Positions 52,178 to 61,342 of a DNA stretch of 64,000 nucleotides are shown one piece after another (position 1 is the first letter of the stretch; each line of letters opens with the position of its first letter). A program made the translations under genes and the position numbers. This DNA comes from DATAYA01 sp963754235 (GTDB lineage: Bacteria; Pseudomonadota; Alphaproteobacteria; Acetobacterales; Acetobacteraceae). The stretch is taken from positions 620,001-684,000 of the forward strand of contig CAVWFK010000044.1 of NCBI GenBank assembly GCA_963754235.1. Direction: 5' to 3'. The notes beneath the pieces were generated by a model. It had not been told where the DNA came from and made no database searches. It was given only the letters and a program-made list of their open reading frames with translations.

Positions 52178-54144
52178 GGTTCCACCGAATACGGCCGCAC
52201 CACGCCCTCCCGCGCCCTATAGACAGCGACGTTCTCGACCACGCGCTGGACGTAGTTGCGGGTCTCGTCAAACGGGATCAGCTCGATCCAGTCGATCATC
52301 CCGATCGCGCCGCCGCCGCGCGGGTCGCCGTTGACGGCGAGCCACTGCTCCACCCGCGCCGGCCCCGCGTTGTAGGCGGCGAAGGCGAGTGGCAGGAAGC
52401 CGCTGAAACGGTCGAGCAAGGTTTGCAGGTAGCTGTCACCAAGCCGGATGTTCTCGCGCGGATCACCGATCAGCGAGACGAGCTGGAGGTCGTCGCCGAG
52501 CCGGAGTGCCACCTCCCGCGCGGTGTCCGGCATGAGCTGCATCAGCCCGCGCGCCCCGGCCGGGCTCGCGGCGGCCGTGTCGAAACTGCTCTCCTGGCGG
52601 ATCAGGCCGAGAATCACGGCGGGCTCGACCGGGCCAGGCGGCGGCACCACGGTTCTCGGCCAGCCGGCATCCGCCAGCACCAGCCCGCCCACGCCGGCGC
52701 GCCGTGCGATCGCCACCGCCTGGTCGGGCAGGCCGAAGCCGAGTGCCAGCCGCGCCGCCATTGCCTGCCCGGCCCGGTCGGTCGCATTCGCCGCGAGCTG
52801 CTGCAGGAACGGCCGTGCGCGCCACGGCTCACCCCAGGCAACCAGCAGGGCGGCGGCGCGCGCGTCCTCCTGGCCGAGAAAAGCGAGCGCCTGCGCGGAG
52901 GTCCAAGGCGGGTCGCGCAACGCGGTGATGCGCGCGTTGAGGCCGGCCGAGTCGTCGCCAACCGCGAGTGCCGCGAGCTGGCCGTAATAAGTAGTCGGCC
53001 AGCGCGCCGCGATGCCGAACTCCGCCCGCGCGGCTGCCGCATCGCCGCGTGCGGCGGCGCAGCGGGCGAGCCAATAGTGGGCCCGCGCCTCGGTGATCGC
53101 CGCCTTCGAGGCCGTGGCGAGGGCGGCGAAATGCGGCGCCGCGCGGCCCGGGTCGTGCAGCCATCGGAGCGCGATCCAGCCGGCGAGGAAGTCGGCGTCC
53201 AGCGCCTGCCGGGGCGCGATCCGGCCTGGCGTCGCGGCCAGCGTGTAGGCGGAGGTCGCATCGCCGGTCGCCAGCAGGTCGCGCGCCAGCTCATCGCGCT
53301 CGTCCCAGAAGCCGGGCAGCCGTGCCGGATCGGCGGCTCGCTCGGCGGCGGCGCCCGCGCTGGCCCACAATTGTCCCGCATCGGCGAGCCGACCGGCGCG
53401 CCGCAGTCGCGCCGCCTCGGCCAGCATCAGCGCGGGGTCGGCGCGCGTCGCCGTCGGCAGCGCCGCGAGCACGGTGGGGGCACGAGGGTCGTCGCGGCGC
53501 AGCGCAAGCAGCACCTGCGCGGCCTGCCGGTGCGCTGCATCCAGCCGCGCCAGTTGCCGCTGTGCGGCCGCGGCGTCGGAGGCCACGCGGTCGAAGCGGC
53601 GCCACTGATCCGCGGGCGTGACGGCGCGGCCCCAACGCTGCATGAACCGCCGCTCGGCGTCGGCACCGACCAGGCCGAGCAGCCATGCCTGCCGCGCTGC
53701 TGCTTCGGCCGCCGGCTCCTGCCCGGCATGGGCGAAGGCCTTGGCGCAGCGCAGGAGCGCCGTCGTCAGCGTCAATTGCAGGCGGGTGCAGAAGGAGAGC
53801 GCGGTCGCATCGTCCGGCTCGGCGGCGAGCGCCTGCTCCCGGCGGAGTGCCAGCGTCGCGCGGCCGGGCCAGTCGGGGTTGTCATGCAGGAAGGCGTCGA
53901 TCTCCGCGACGCCCGCGGCGCCTGGCGCCGTCAGCCGGTCGTAATGGACATATTTGCGCGCCACCGGATCGAGCCAGCGTGACGCGGCGGCCTCGGCCGC
54001 CTGCCAGTCATCGACGCGGACATAGGCGAGCACGGCAGGGGCGGAGGCGGGGGCGGCGAGCGCGAAGTCTGCCGGGTTTGCCCGGGCAGCCGGCGCGAGC
54101 AGCGCCGCAGCCAGGGCCAGCGCACCGGCGGTCCGCGCGATCAT
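52165..54144 (-). CDS. Soluble lytic murein transglycosylase (Slt70-like)
   Basis: 659 residues. Signal peptide at 1-23 (LLAPAARA). A long alpha-helical superhelix of Ala-rich repeats covers about residues 30-470. The C-terminal SLT lysozyme-like domain has RQESSFDTAAASPAGARGLM (catalytic Glu), MPDTA, and AFAAYNAGPARVEQWL. Cleaves peptidoglycan to 1,6-anhydro-muropeptides in the periplasm. It leads the short operon with pgpA. Confidence 0.93.
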   Translation of the reverse strand: MIARTAGALALAAALLAPAARANPADFALAAPASAPAVLAYVRVDDWQAAEAAASRWLDPVARKYVHYDRLTAPGAAGVAEIDAFLHDNPDWPGRATLALRREQALAAEPDDATALSFCTRLQLTLTTALLRCAKAFAHAGQEPAAEAAARQAWLLGLVGADAERRFMQRWGRAVTPADQWRRFDRVASDAAAAQRQLARLDAAHRQAAQVLLALRRDDPRAPTVLAALPTATRADPALMLAEAARLRRAGRLADAGQLWASAGAAAERAADPARLPGFWDERDELARDLLATGDATSAYTLAATPGRIAPRQALDADFLAGWIALRWLHDPGRAAPHFAALATASKAAITEARAHYWLARCAAARGDAAAARAEFGIAARWPTTYYGQLAALAVGDDSAGLNARITALRDPPWTSAQALAFLGQEDARAAALLVAWGEPWRARPFLQQLAANATDRAGQAMAARLALGFGLPDQAVAIARRAGVGGLVLADAGWPRTVVPPPGPVEPAVILGLIRQESSFDTAAASPAGARGLMQLMPDTAREVALRLGDDLQLVSLIGDPRENIRLGDSYLQTLLDRFSGFLPLAFAAYNAGPARVEQWLAVNGDPRGGGAIGMIDWIELIPFDETRNYVQRVVENVAVYRAREGVVRPYSVEPWHD

Positions 54145-54607
54145 CGTCTGCTTCTAGCGCGGCGCTACGATGAAGCCATAGCGCCCTCTTGGAGGCGGTG
54201 TTCCGGTGAGTGCCAATCCCTTGATGGCGCTGGCGCGGGGAGCACATTCGAGCGAGGTGCGAGGCTCGAGCGGCGCGACTTTAGCGCCGCCGCAGGCCGC
54301 CGCAGGCCGCCGGTCCGGCGGCGCGAGCAGCGCCGCCGCCCTGGTCGATCGCCGAACCATCGCGCCTCACGCGCTGTCGTATGTGTTATGCCCGAGACCG
54401 CAACGGCCCGCAACAATGGTTTGGTGACGGGTTTTAACCTCGACTGACAAGCTGACGCCCGGCGGATCGCGCGGTCGCCCGCACCCGCGCACGCATGGTT
54501 GCGTGCAACCTTCCTTAACCTGCGTGCGTCATCCTGCGCGTGAGGTCGCTGATGCCAGCAGCCTCGCGTTTCCTCCCCGGTTGGCACCGCTCGCGGTGCA
54601 CCACTGC
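54145..54607. other. Gene-free interval, possible small-RNA or leader region
   Basis: No coding frame with a ribosome site was found. Left part contains short direct repeats (CGCCGCAGGC twice at about 54290-54310). From about 54430 the sequence holds several self-complementary segments (GTTGCGTGCAAC near 54499; CACCGCTCGCGGTG near 54587) and runs into a strong terminator at 54608-54641. This layout suits a small RNA or the 5' leader of the downstream gene. Confidence 0.4.
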
Positions 54608-54641
54608 GGGCGGCGCCCCGCTCGGCGCCGCCCGTCTTTTT
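54608..54641 (+). terminator. Rho-independent terminator
   Basis: A perfect 10-bp stem GGGCGGCGCC / GGCGCCGCCC with a six-base loop, followed by GTCTTTTT. Reads on the plus strand, 59 bases before the start at 54700. No plus-strand gene lies immediately upstream, so it ends either a small RNA or an attenuated leader. Confidence 0.75.
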
Positions 54642-54699
54642 GGCGGCCGTCGTTTTCCGGCGCTTTCCCCGCCGCTGTCCCGCTGGCACTCTGGGGGCC

Positions 54700-56136
54700 A
54701 TGCGCGAATACCCGCCCGAGCTGCTGTCGCCGCGGGAAGCCGCCCGCGCCGATGCGCTCGCGATCGCCGCCGGGGTGCCGGTCGCGACGCTGATGGAGAA
54801 TGCCGGCCGCGCCGTGGCCCGCGCCGCCCGCCGCCGCTTCACCCCCTGCCCCACCGTGGCGCTCTGCGGCCCCGGCAATAATGGCGGCGATGGGCATGTC
54901 GCCGCCCGGCTGCTCGCCGCCGAGGGCTGGCCCGTCGCGGTTGCCCGGCTCGCGGCGGCCCAGGCCGGCAGCGACGCGGCTGAGGCAGCCGGGCGTTTCC
55001 GCGGGCCAGTCGTTGCGTTCGACGCCGAACTGGTCGCCCGCACTCCGTTGGTGATTGACGGGCTGTTCGGTGCCGGGCTCACGCGCGATCTCGACGGGAC
55101 GGTGATCGACGTCCTGCGCGCCGCGCGTCGCGTGCTGGCGATCGACGTGCCGAGCGGCCTCGACGGGGCCACCGGCGCGGTGCGCGGCTATGCCCCGCAG
55201 GCGGCGCTGACAGTGACGTTTTTCCGCCGCAAGCCGGGTCACCTGCTGCTGCCGGGGCGCGACCGTTGCGGCGAGACGCTGCTCGCCGATATCGGCCTGC
55301 CGGCGTCGATGCTGGCCGAGGTGCGGCCGCGCACGTTTGCCAACGGGCCGGCGCTGTGGCGCCTGCGGACGCCAGAGGCCGGCGACCACAAATATGCGCG
55401 CGGCCACGTCACCATATTGGGCGGGGCGATGACCGGGGCGGCACGGCTCGCGGCCGAAGGCGCCCGGCGCGCCGGGGCCGGCATGGTAACAATCGCCGCC
55501 CGCGCACACGCCGACGCCTTCCGCGCCGGCAGCCCCGGCGTGATCGTGAGCGAGGCGGCGCTGGCGGAGCTGCTTGCCGATCCGCGCCGCGCGGTCTGGG
55601 TCTGCGGCCCCGGCCTCGGCCCCGACGAGGCTGCGAGCGCCCTGCCCGCACTGCTTGCGGCCGGGCGGCAGGTGGTGGCCGACGCCGACTGCTTCACGGC
55701 CTTCGCCGGCCGGCCCGAGGCGTTGCGCGGCTGTGCGGTACTGACCCCGCACGCCGGAGAGTTCGCCCGCGTCTTCGGCCCGCTCGGCACGGACCGCCTG
55801 ACCGCCACCCGCGCCGCCGCCGCGCGCTCGGATGCCACGGTGCTGCTCAAGGGCAACGATACCGTCATCGCGGCGCCAAACGGCCGCGCCGCGATCAACG
55901 CCTCGGCGCCGCCCTGGCTCGCGACCGCCGGCGCGGGCGACGTGCTCTCGGGGATCATCGCCGGGCTGCTCGCGCAAGGGCTGCCTGGGTGGCAGGCGGC
56001 TTGTGCCGGTGCATGGCTGCACGGCGAGGCGGCGCAGATCGCCGGCCCCGGTCTGGTCGCCGAGGACTTGCCCCCCGCGCTGCCGCAAGCGGTGATGCGC
56101 GCGACGCAGTCTCACAACGCTGCCGCTGCGCTATAA
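54700..56136 (+). CDS. nnr: Bifunctional NAD(P)HX epimerase/dehydratase
   Basis: 478 residues from ATG 54700. The N-terminal YjeF-N epimerase domain has LMENAGRAVARAA and GPGNNGGDGHVAARLL; the C-terminal ADP-dependent dehydratase domain (from about residue 220) has HKYARGHVTILGG, VLLKGNDTVIAAPNG and the catalytic ATAGAGDVLSGIIAGLLAQG. Together they repair hydrated NADH and NADPH. The stop (56134-56136) lies inside a TATAAT sequence. Confidence 0.94.
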   Translation: MREYPPELLSPREAARADALAIAAGVPVATLMENAGRAVARAARRRFTPCPTVALCGPGNNGGDGHVAARLLAAEGWPVAVARLAAAQAGSDAAEAAGRFRGPVVAFDAELVARTPLVIDGLFGAGLTRDLDGTVIDVLRAARRVLAIDVPSGLDGATGAVRGYAPQAALTVTFFRRKPGHLLLPGRDRCGETLLADIGLPASMLAEVRPRTFANGPALWRLRTPEAGDHKYARGHVTILGGAMTGAARLAAEGARRAGAGMVTIAARAHADAFRAGSPGVIVSEAALAELLADPRRAVWVCGPGLGPDEAASALPALLAAGRQVVADADCFTAFAGRPEALRGCAVLTPHAGEFARVFGPLGTDRLTATRAAAARSDATVLLKGNDTVIAAPNGRAAINASAPPWLATAGAGDVLSGIIAGLLAQGLPGWQAACAGAWLHGEAAQIAGPGLVAEDLPPALPQAVMRATQSHNAAAAL

Positions 56137-56160
56137 TGGAGGCTCGTCACAGGAGCCTCC
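56132..56160 (+). promoter_or_regulatory. TATAAT and a hairpin that hides the ribosome site of the malonyl-CoA decarboxylase gene
   Basis: TATAAT at 56132-56137 overlaps the nnr stop. Directly after it, GGAGGCTC (56138-56145) and GAGCCTCC (56153-56160) form a perfect 8-bp stem with a 7-base loop, ending one base before ATG 56162. The AGGAG ribosome site (56151-56155) lies in the loop and right arm. A transcript coming from nnr would have the site paired; one starting at the TATAAT would lack most of the left arm. Confidence 0.5.
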
Positions 56161-56161
56161 T

Positions 56162-57565
56162 ATGAGCGAGACCGTCGCGCCCAGCGGCCTGTTTGACCGC
56201 GCGATCCGGCGCATCACGAATGTCTGGCGCGACATGGCGGCCTCGGTCTCGGGTGAGGAAGGCGAGACCATCGCCGACCAGATGCAGGCCTGCCTTGTCG
56301 CCCGCGGCGGCGAGGTCAGCGCCCGCAACCGCGCCGCCAAGCTCGCCCGCTCCTATCTTGCCCTCGATGCCGCCGGGCGGATCGATTTCCTGCGCGCGCT
56401 CGCCGGGTTCGACAGCGATCCCGAGGCGGTGGCCACTGCCTATGCGGGCCTGCAGGCAGCGACAGATCCCCCCGAGCGGGCGCTCGCCAAGGCGCGGCTG
56501 CGGGCAGCGCTCGAACCACCGCGGGTGCGGCTGCTGACGCAGTTCACCACCATCCCTGACGGGATGAAGTTTCTGGTCGATCTGCGCGCGACCGTGCTCG
56601 AGGCGGTGCGCACCGAGCCGCTGCTCGTGCCGCTCGAAGCCGATCTCCGCCGCCTGCTCGGCAACTGGTTCGATGTCGGCTTTCTCGAATTGAAGCAGAT
56701 CGACTGGAACAGCCCGGCCTCGCTGCTGGAGCGGCTGGTCGGCTACGAGGCGGTGCACTACATCCGCTCCTGGCGCGATCTCAAGAACCGGCTCGATTCC
56801 GACCGCCGCTGCTACGCCTTCTTCCATCCGCGGATGCCGAACGAGCCGCTGATCTTCGTCGAGGTGGCGCTGGTGCAGGGTCTGTCGGGCAGCGTGCAGG
56901 CGCTGCTCGATGAGAAAGCGCCGTTGCAGGATCCGCGCACGGCGGACACTGCGACCTTCTACTCGATCAGCAACTGCCAACCTGGGCTGGCGAGGATCAG
57001 CTTCGGCAATTTCCTGATCAAGCAGGTGGTCGAGCTGCTCTCGGCGGAGTTCCGCAACCTGACCCGCTTCACCACCCTCTCGCCGGTGCCGGGCTTTCGT
57101 CCTTGGCTGGATGCGGAACTGGCCGAGCCGCGGCCATTGCTGCTTTCCGAGGAGGAAAGCTCCGCACTGCGCACCGCCGCACCGCCCGAGGGGCCGGCGC
57201 CGGAGACCGGCCCGCGGGCGCTGGCCGCGATCCTGGCGCGGCGTGGATGGTTCCGCGATCCCGCCATGCTGCGGGCGGTCGAGCCGGTGCTGGTGCGGCT
57301 GTGCGCGCGCTATCTGCTGCTTGAGAAACGCGGCACGCGGGCGCGCGACCCGGTGGCGCACTTCCACCTCAGCAACGGCGCGCGGCTAGAGCGGATCAAT
57401 ATTCTCGCCGATACGTCGGAACGTGGGGTTAAGGAGAGTGCCTCCATCATGGTGAACTATCTCTACGACCCGGCGCGGATCGAGGAGAACCACGAGGACT
57501 ACGTGGGCGAGGGCAAGCGGCACGCGGCCACCGCGGTGCGGCGGCTGGCGCGGGGGTGGGCATGA
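56162..57565 (+). CDS. Malonyl-CoA decarboxylase
   Basis: 467 residues, normal length for bacterial MCD. The N-terminal helical oligomerisation domain covers about 90-190, and the C-terminal GNAT-like catalytic domain holds FYSISNCQPGL (Ser) and VAHFHLSNGARLERIN (His), the Ser-His pair of the family. Converts malonyl-CoA to acetyl-CoA. Elsewhere it accompanies malonate utilisation (matABC); no matB or transporter lies nearby. Confidence 0.93.
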   Translation: MSETVAPSGLFDRAIRRITNVWRDMAASVSGEEGETIADQMQACLVARGGEVSARNRAAKLARSYLALDAAGRIDFLRALAGFDSDPEAVATAYAGLQAATDPPERALAKARLRAALEPPRVRLLTQFTTIPDGMKFLVDLRATVLEAVRTEPLLVPLEADLRRLLGNWFDVGFLELKQIDWNSPASLLERLVGYEAVHYIRSWRDLKNRLDSDRRCYAFFHPRMPNEPLIFVEVALVQGLSGSVQALLDEKAPLQDPRTADTATFYSISNCQPGLARISFGNFLIKQVVELLSAEFRNLTRFTTLSPVPGFRPWLDAELAEPRPLLLSEEESSALRTAAPPEGPAPETGPRALAAILARRGWFRDPAMLRAVEPVLVRLCARYLLLEKRGTRARDPVAHFHLSNGARLERINILADTSERGVKESASIMVNYLYDPARIEENHEDYVGEGKRHAATAVRRLARGWA

Positions 57566-57592
57566 TCGCGACGGTGCAGCGGACGGCTCAAG

Positions 57593-57620
57593 CCCTCTCC
57601 GCCCCTCGGGGCGGAGAGGG
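57593..57620. repeat. Dispersed GC palindrome, copy 6
   Basis: CCCTCTCCGCCCC/TCGGGGCGGAGAGGG is a perfect palindrome with the left flank GGCTCAAG shared with the complement of copies 1 and 3. It occupies the gap between the decarboxylase and DUF2442 genes. Confidence 0.85.
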
Positions 57621-57672
57621 AATTTACGAGGCCGCATCCTCGACGATCTGTGCTCATCCTGGAGTCTGATCC

Positions 57673-58014
57673 ATGGCCGTGAGTGACGAACAGCGCCTCG
57701 AGGCAGAAGTGGAGATGGCGCCGTTGCGCGCCGCTTCGGCCACTGCCGTCGCAGCACGCTACGATCGCCGCATCGGGCGCATTGTGGTTCTTCTGAGCAC
57801 CGGGCTTGAAGTCGCGTTCTCCCCGCGGGACGCACAGGGATTGGAAAGGGCGAGGCCAGGCGATCTCGACGCAATCGAGATCAGCCCGAGCGGGTTGGGC
57901 ATCCATTTCCCGAAGCTGGACGCCGATCTCTACGTGCCGACGCTGCTCCAGGGCCTGATGGGATCGGACACGTGGAGATCTGCCGTGAAGACAACGCACG
58001 AAGCGGCGTCCTGA
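57673..58014 (+). CDS. DUF2442 domain-containing protein
   Basis: 113 residues from ATG 57673. The C-terminal 70 residues (RRIGRIVVLLSTGLEVAFSPRDAQGLERARPGDLDAIEISPSGLGIHFPKLDADLYVPTLLQGLMG, in consecutive segments) match DUF2442. Genes of this family are often next to a DUF4160 partner in toxin-antitoxin-like pairs, but no partner is seen; upstream is only the repeat. The stop overlaps the panE start (TGATG), so it may now be part of that transcript. Confidence 0.8.
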   Translation: MAVSDEQRLEAEVEMAPLRAASATAVAARYDRRIGRIVVLLSTGLEVAFSPRDAQGLERARPGDLDAIEISPSGLGIHFPKLDADLYVPTLLQGLMGSDTWRSAVKTTHEAAS

Positions 58015-58964
58015 TGCGCATCCTGGTCCTCGGCGCCGGCGCTCTCGGCGGGTATTTCGGCGGCCGGCTGGTGCAAGCCGGAGCGGACGTCACTTTTCTG
58101 GTGCGCCCGGCGCGGCAGACCCAGCTCGCGCGCGACGGCTTGCGCATCGAAAGCCGGCACGGCGACGCGCGGCTCGAGGTGCGCACCGTCCGCGCCGAAG
58201 CGGTGCGGCCCGAGCACGATCTCGTGCTGCTCACCTGCAAGGCCTACGATCTCGATGCGGCGATGGCGGCGATCGAGCCGGGGATCGGCGCGCACGCCGC
58301 GGTGCTGCCGGTGCTCAACGGCATCTCGCACATGGAGGCGCTGAACGAGCGTTTCGGCCGGGGCGCGGTGCTCGGCGGCGTCGCGAAGATCGGTGCCGCG
58401 CTGACCGCCGACGGCGTGGTGCGCCACCTCGACGACAACCGCGAGCTCGTGTTCGGCGAGCAGGACGGGCCGGTGAGCGCCCGCTGTGCGGCGCTGCGGG
58501 ATGTTTTTGCCGCCGCGCCCGGCGTGCAGGCGCAGGCGGTGCCCGACATCATGCGCCAGATGTGGCAAAAGCTGGTCATGCTGGGCACGATGGCATCGGC
58601 CACCTGCCTGATGCGCGCGAATATCGGCGAGATCCTGCGCGGCTCGCCGGAAGGTGGGGCGATGCTGCGACGGATGCTGCAGGACACGATCGAGATCGCG
58701 CGAGCCGCCGGGTATCCGCCCACCGAAGGCTTCCTGACCGAGCTGCGTGCGATGCTCGGCAACGAGGCAAGCACGTTTAACGCCTCGATGCTGCGCGACC
58801 TGGAAGCGGGCGGGCGGGTCGAGGCCGATCATATCACCGGCTATCTGCTCCGCCGTGCGCGCGAGTACGGAATCGACGACACGTTGCTCGCGATCGCCTA
58901 CGCGCACCTCAAGAGCTATGAGCAGCGCCGCGCGGCGGGCCGGCTGCCGGGAGCGAGCCCATGA
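58014..58964 (+). CDS. panE: 2-dehydropantoate 2-reductase family protein
   Basis: 316 residues from ATG 58014. Rossmann motif VLGAGALGGYFGGRLVQAG, the conserved LLTCKAYDL, VLPVLNGISHMEAL and WQKLVMLGTMASATCLMR (catalytic Lys). NADPH-dependent reduction of ketopantoate to pantoate, for coenzyme A synthesis; several paralogues of this family act on other 2-oxoacids, so the assignment as PanE is probable rather than certain. Confidence 0.85.
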   Translation: MRILVLGAGALGGYFGGRLVQAGADVTFLVRPARQTQLARDGLRIESRHGDARLEVRTVRAEAVRPEHDLVLLTCKAYDLDAAMAAIEPGIGAHAAVLPVLNGISHMEALNERFGRGAVLGGVAKIGAALTADGVVRHLDDNRELVFGEQDGPVSARCAALRDVFAAAPGVQAQAVPDIMRQMWQKLVMLGTMASATCLMRANIGEILRGSPEGGAMLRRMLQDTIEIARAAGYPPTEGFLTELRAMLGNEASTFNASMLRDLEAGGRVEADHITGYLLRRAREYGIDDTLLAIAYAHLKSYEQRRAAGRLPGASP

Positions 58965-61342
58965 ACGTCATCGCAGCAACGCGCGCGGAGGGCCTGCCGG
59001 AGCGCCGGCTCGCATTGCTGCGCGAATTGGAAAAAAAACTGCTCTGGCTCTCGGCGTGGACCATCCATCACGCCAACCACGTCCGCCCGAACCGCGACGG
59101 GCTGAAGGTAGGCGGCCACCAGGCGTCTTGCGCGTCGGTCATCTCGGTGATGGCCGCCCTCTATTTCGAGGTGCTGCGCCCGCAGGACCGGGTCGCGGTC
59201 AAGCCGCACGCGGGCCCGGTGTTCCACGCGATCAACACCCTGTTCGGGCGGCAGAGCCGCGAGAAGCTGGCAGCGTTTCGCCAGCTCGGCGGTGTGCAAT
59301 CCTATCCGAGCCGGGTGAAGGATGGCGGGGAGGTCGATTTCTCCACCGGCTCGGTTGGCCTCGGTGTGGCGATGACGACGTTCAGCGCGCTGATGCAGGA
59401 CTACGTGCGCCTGCACGGGCTTGCGCGCGACGGGCTGCCGGCCGGCCGCCACATCGCAATTGCCGGCGACGCAGAACTCGACGAGGGCAACATCTACGAG
59501 GCGCTGCTGGAGGGATGGAAGCACGACGTCCGCGACGTCTGGTGGATCATCGACTACAACCGCCAAAGTCTCGACAGCGTCCTGCCCGACCGGCTGTTCG
59601 GCCGCATCGAGGGCCTGTTCCGCGACATGGGCTGGAACGTGGTCACGATGAAATACGGCCGCAAACTCCAAGCCGCGTTCGCGCGCGAGGGCGGCGAGGC
59701 GCTGCGCCGCTGGATCGACGACTGCCCCAACAGCCTCTATTCGGCGCTCACCTTCCAGGGGGGTGCCGCGTGGCGGCAGGCGGTGCTCGCCGATCTCGGC
59801 CGCTCGCGGAGCTTGCGCGCGATCGTCGATCCGCTGTCGGACGATGAACTCGCAACGCTGATGACCAATCTCGGCGGCCACGACATCGAGGCGATCATCG
59901 AGACGCTGCGCGCAGCCGAGGCCGAGGGCGACCAGCCGACGTGCTTCATCGCCTACACGATCAAGGGCATGGGACTGCCCTTCGCCGGCCACAAGGACAA
60001 CCACGCCGGGCTGATGACGAAGGAGCAGATGGCCGGGTTCCGCGAGGTGATGGGCATCCGGCCCGGCCACGAATGGGACCCGTTCGAGGGGCTGTCCGCC
60101 CCGCCGGAGGAGCTGCGCGACTTTCTCGCCTCGTGCCCGTTCGGCGCCCCGCTCACGCCCGAGGGGCGCGCGCTGTCGGCCCCGCCGATTTCCGTGCCGG
60201 CGTCGCTGCCGATCCCGAAAATGACCGGCAGACGGATGTCCACGCAGGCGGGGTTCGGCGACATTCTGGCCGAGATCGGCCGCGGCCAGGGCGGCTGCGC
60301 CGAATTGGCACCGCGGGTCGTGACGATGAGTCCGGACGTGACGGTCTCGACTAATCTCGGCCCCTGGGTGAATCGCCGCGGCATCTTCGACCGCCACACC
60401 CGCAACGACGTGTTTCGCGATGCCAAGCTCGCCTCCGCGCAGCGCTGGGGGATGAGTCCCAAGGGTCAGCACGTCGAACTCGGCATCGCCGAACAGAACC
60501 TCTTTCTGCTGCTCGGCGCTGCGGGGCTGACCGGCGGATTGTTCGGCGCGCGATTGCTGCCGGTGGGCACCGTCTATGATCCGTTCGTCAATCGCGGCCT
60601 CGATGCCCTGATCTACTCCTGTTATCAGGACGCGCGCTTCCTGCTGGTCTCGACGCCGTCGGGCCTGTCGCTCGCGCCGGAGGGCGGGCAGCACCAGTCG
60701 ATCAACACGCCGCTGATCGGCATGAGCGTCGATCGGCTGGCGAGCTTCGAGCCGGCGCATGTGGACGAACTCGCGATCCTGCTGCGCCACGCCTTCGACT
60801 GGATGCAGCGCCCCGACGGCTCGGCGGTGTGGCTGCGCCTCTCCACGCGGGCGCTGGAGCAGAAGGCGCGCGCACTCGATGCCGAGGCGGTAATCGCGGG
60901 TGCGCACTGGGTGGTGGCGCCGCGCGAGGGCGCGCGGATCGCGCTCGCCTATCAGGGGCCGGTGGCGCCCGAGGCCGAGGCGGCTTTCTCCGAGCTTGCC
61001 GCCGAAGAGTCGGGTGCGGGCCTGCTTGCGGTCACCAGCCCCGACCGGCTGCACGCGGGGTGGCTCGCGGCGCAGGCATCGCGGCGCGCGGGCGAGCGGG
61101 ACGCGGCGGCGTATGTCGAGCGGCTGCTGGCGCCGCTGGCCCCGGGAGCGGCGCTGGTCACGCTGCTCGACGGTCATCCGGCGACGCACACCTGGCTCGG
61201 CGCGGTGCGTGGGCAGCGCGTGGTGGCGCTGGGGCCGAACCGGTTCGGGCAGAGCGGCGACATCCCGGATTTGTATCGGGAATACCGGATGGACGCGGAC
61301 GCGGTGCTGGACGCCTGCGCACAGGCGCTGCTGGCGGGGTGA
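58961..61342 (+). CDS. Thiamine-diphosphate E1 / transketolase-like enzyme (AceE/MdeB type)
   Basis: 793 residues, ATGA overlap with panE. The ThDP motif IAGDAELDEGN...IIDYNRQSLD, HHANHVRPNRDGLKVGGHQASCAS and the second-domain glutamate region GQHVELGIAEQNLF fit homodimeric 2-oxoacid dehydrogenase E1 and transketolase folds. The single-chain architecture is close to MdeB, a presumed 2-oxobutyrate dehydrogenase E1, and to AceE-like proteins. No E2 or E3 gene is adjacent. It could therefore be a transketolase with an unusual donor or acceptor. Its end is fused by GTGA overlap to a sulfotransferase gene. Confidence 0.82.
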   Translation: MNVIAATRAEGLPERRLALLRELEKKLLWLSAWTIHHANHVRPNRDGLKVGGHQASCASVISVMAALYFEVLRPQDRVAVKPHAGPVFHAINTLFGRQSREKLAAFRQLGGVQSYPSRVKDGGEVDFSTGSVGLGVAMTTFSALMQDYVRLHGLARDGLPAGRHIAIAGDAELDEGNIYEALLEGWKHDVRDVWWIIDYNRQSLDSVLPDRLFGRIEGLFRDMGWNVVTMKYGRKLQAAFAREGGEALRRWIDDCPNSLYSALTFQGGAAWRQAVLADLGRSRSLRAIVDPLSDDELATLMTNLGGHDIEAIIETLRAAEAEGDQPTCFIAYTIKGMGLPFAGHKDNHAGLMTKEQMAGFREVMGIRPGHEWDPFEGLSAPPEELRDFLASCPFGAPLTPEGRALSAPPISVPASLPIPKMTGRRMSTQAGFGDILAEIGRGQGGCAELAPRVVTMSPDVTVSTNLGPWVNRRGIFDRHTRNDVFRDAKLASAQRWGMSPKGQHVELGIAEQNLFLLLGAAGLTGGLFGARLLPVGTVYDPFVNRGLDALIYSCYQDARFLLVSTPSGLSLAPEGGQHQSINTPLIGMSVDRLASFEPAHVDELAILLRHAFDWMQRPDGSAVWLRLSTRALEQKARALDAEAVIAGAHWVVAPREGARIALAYQGPVAPEAEAAFSELAAEESGAGLLAVTSPDRLHAGWLAAQASRRAGERDAAAYVERLLAPLAPGAALVTLLDGHPATHTWLGAVRGQRVVALGPNRFGQSGDIPDLYREYRMDADAVLDACAQALLAG

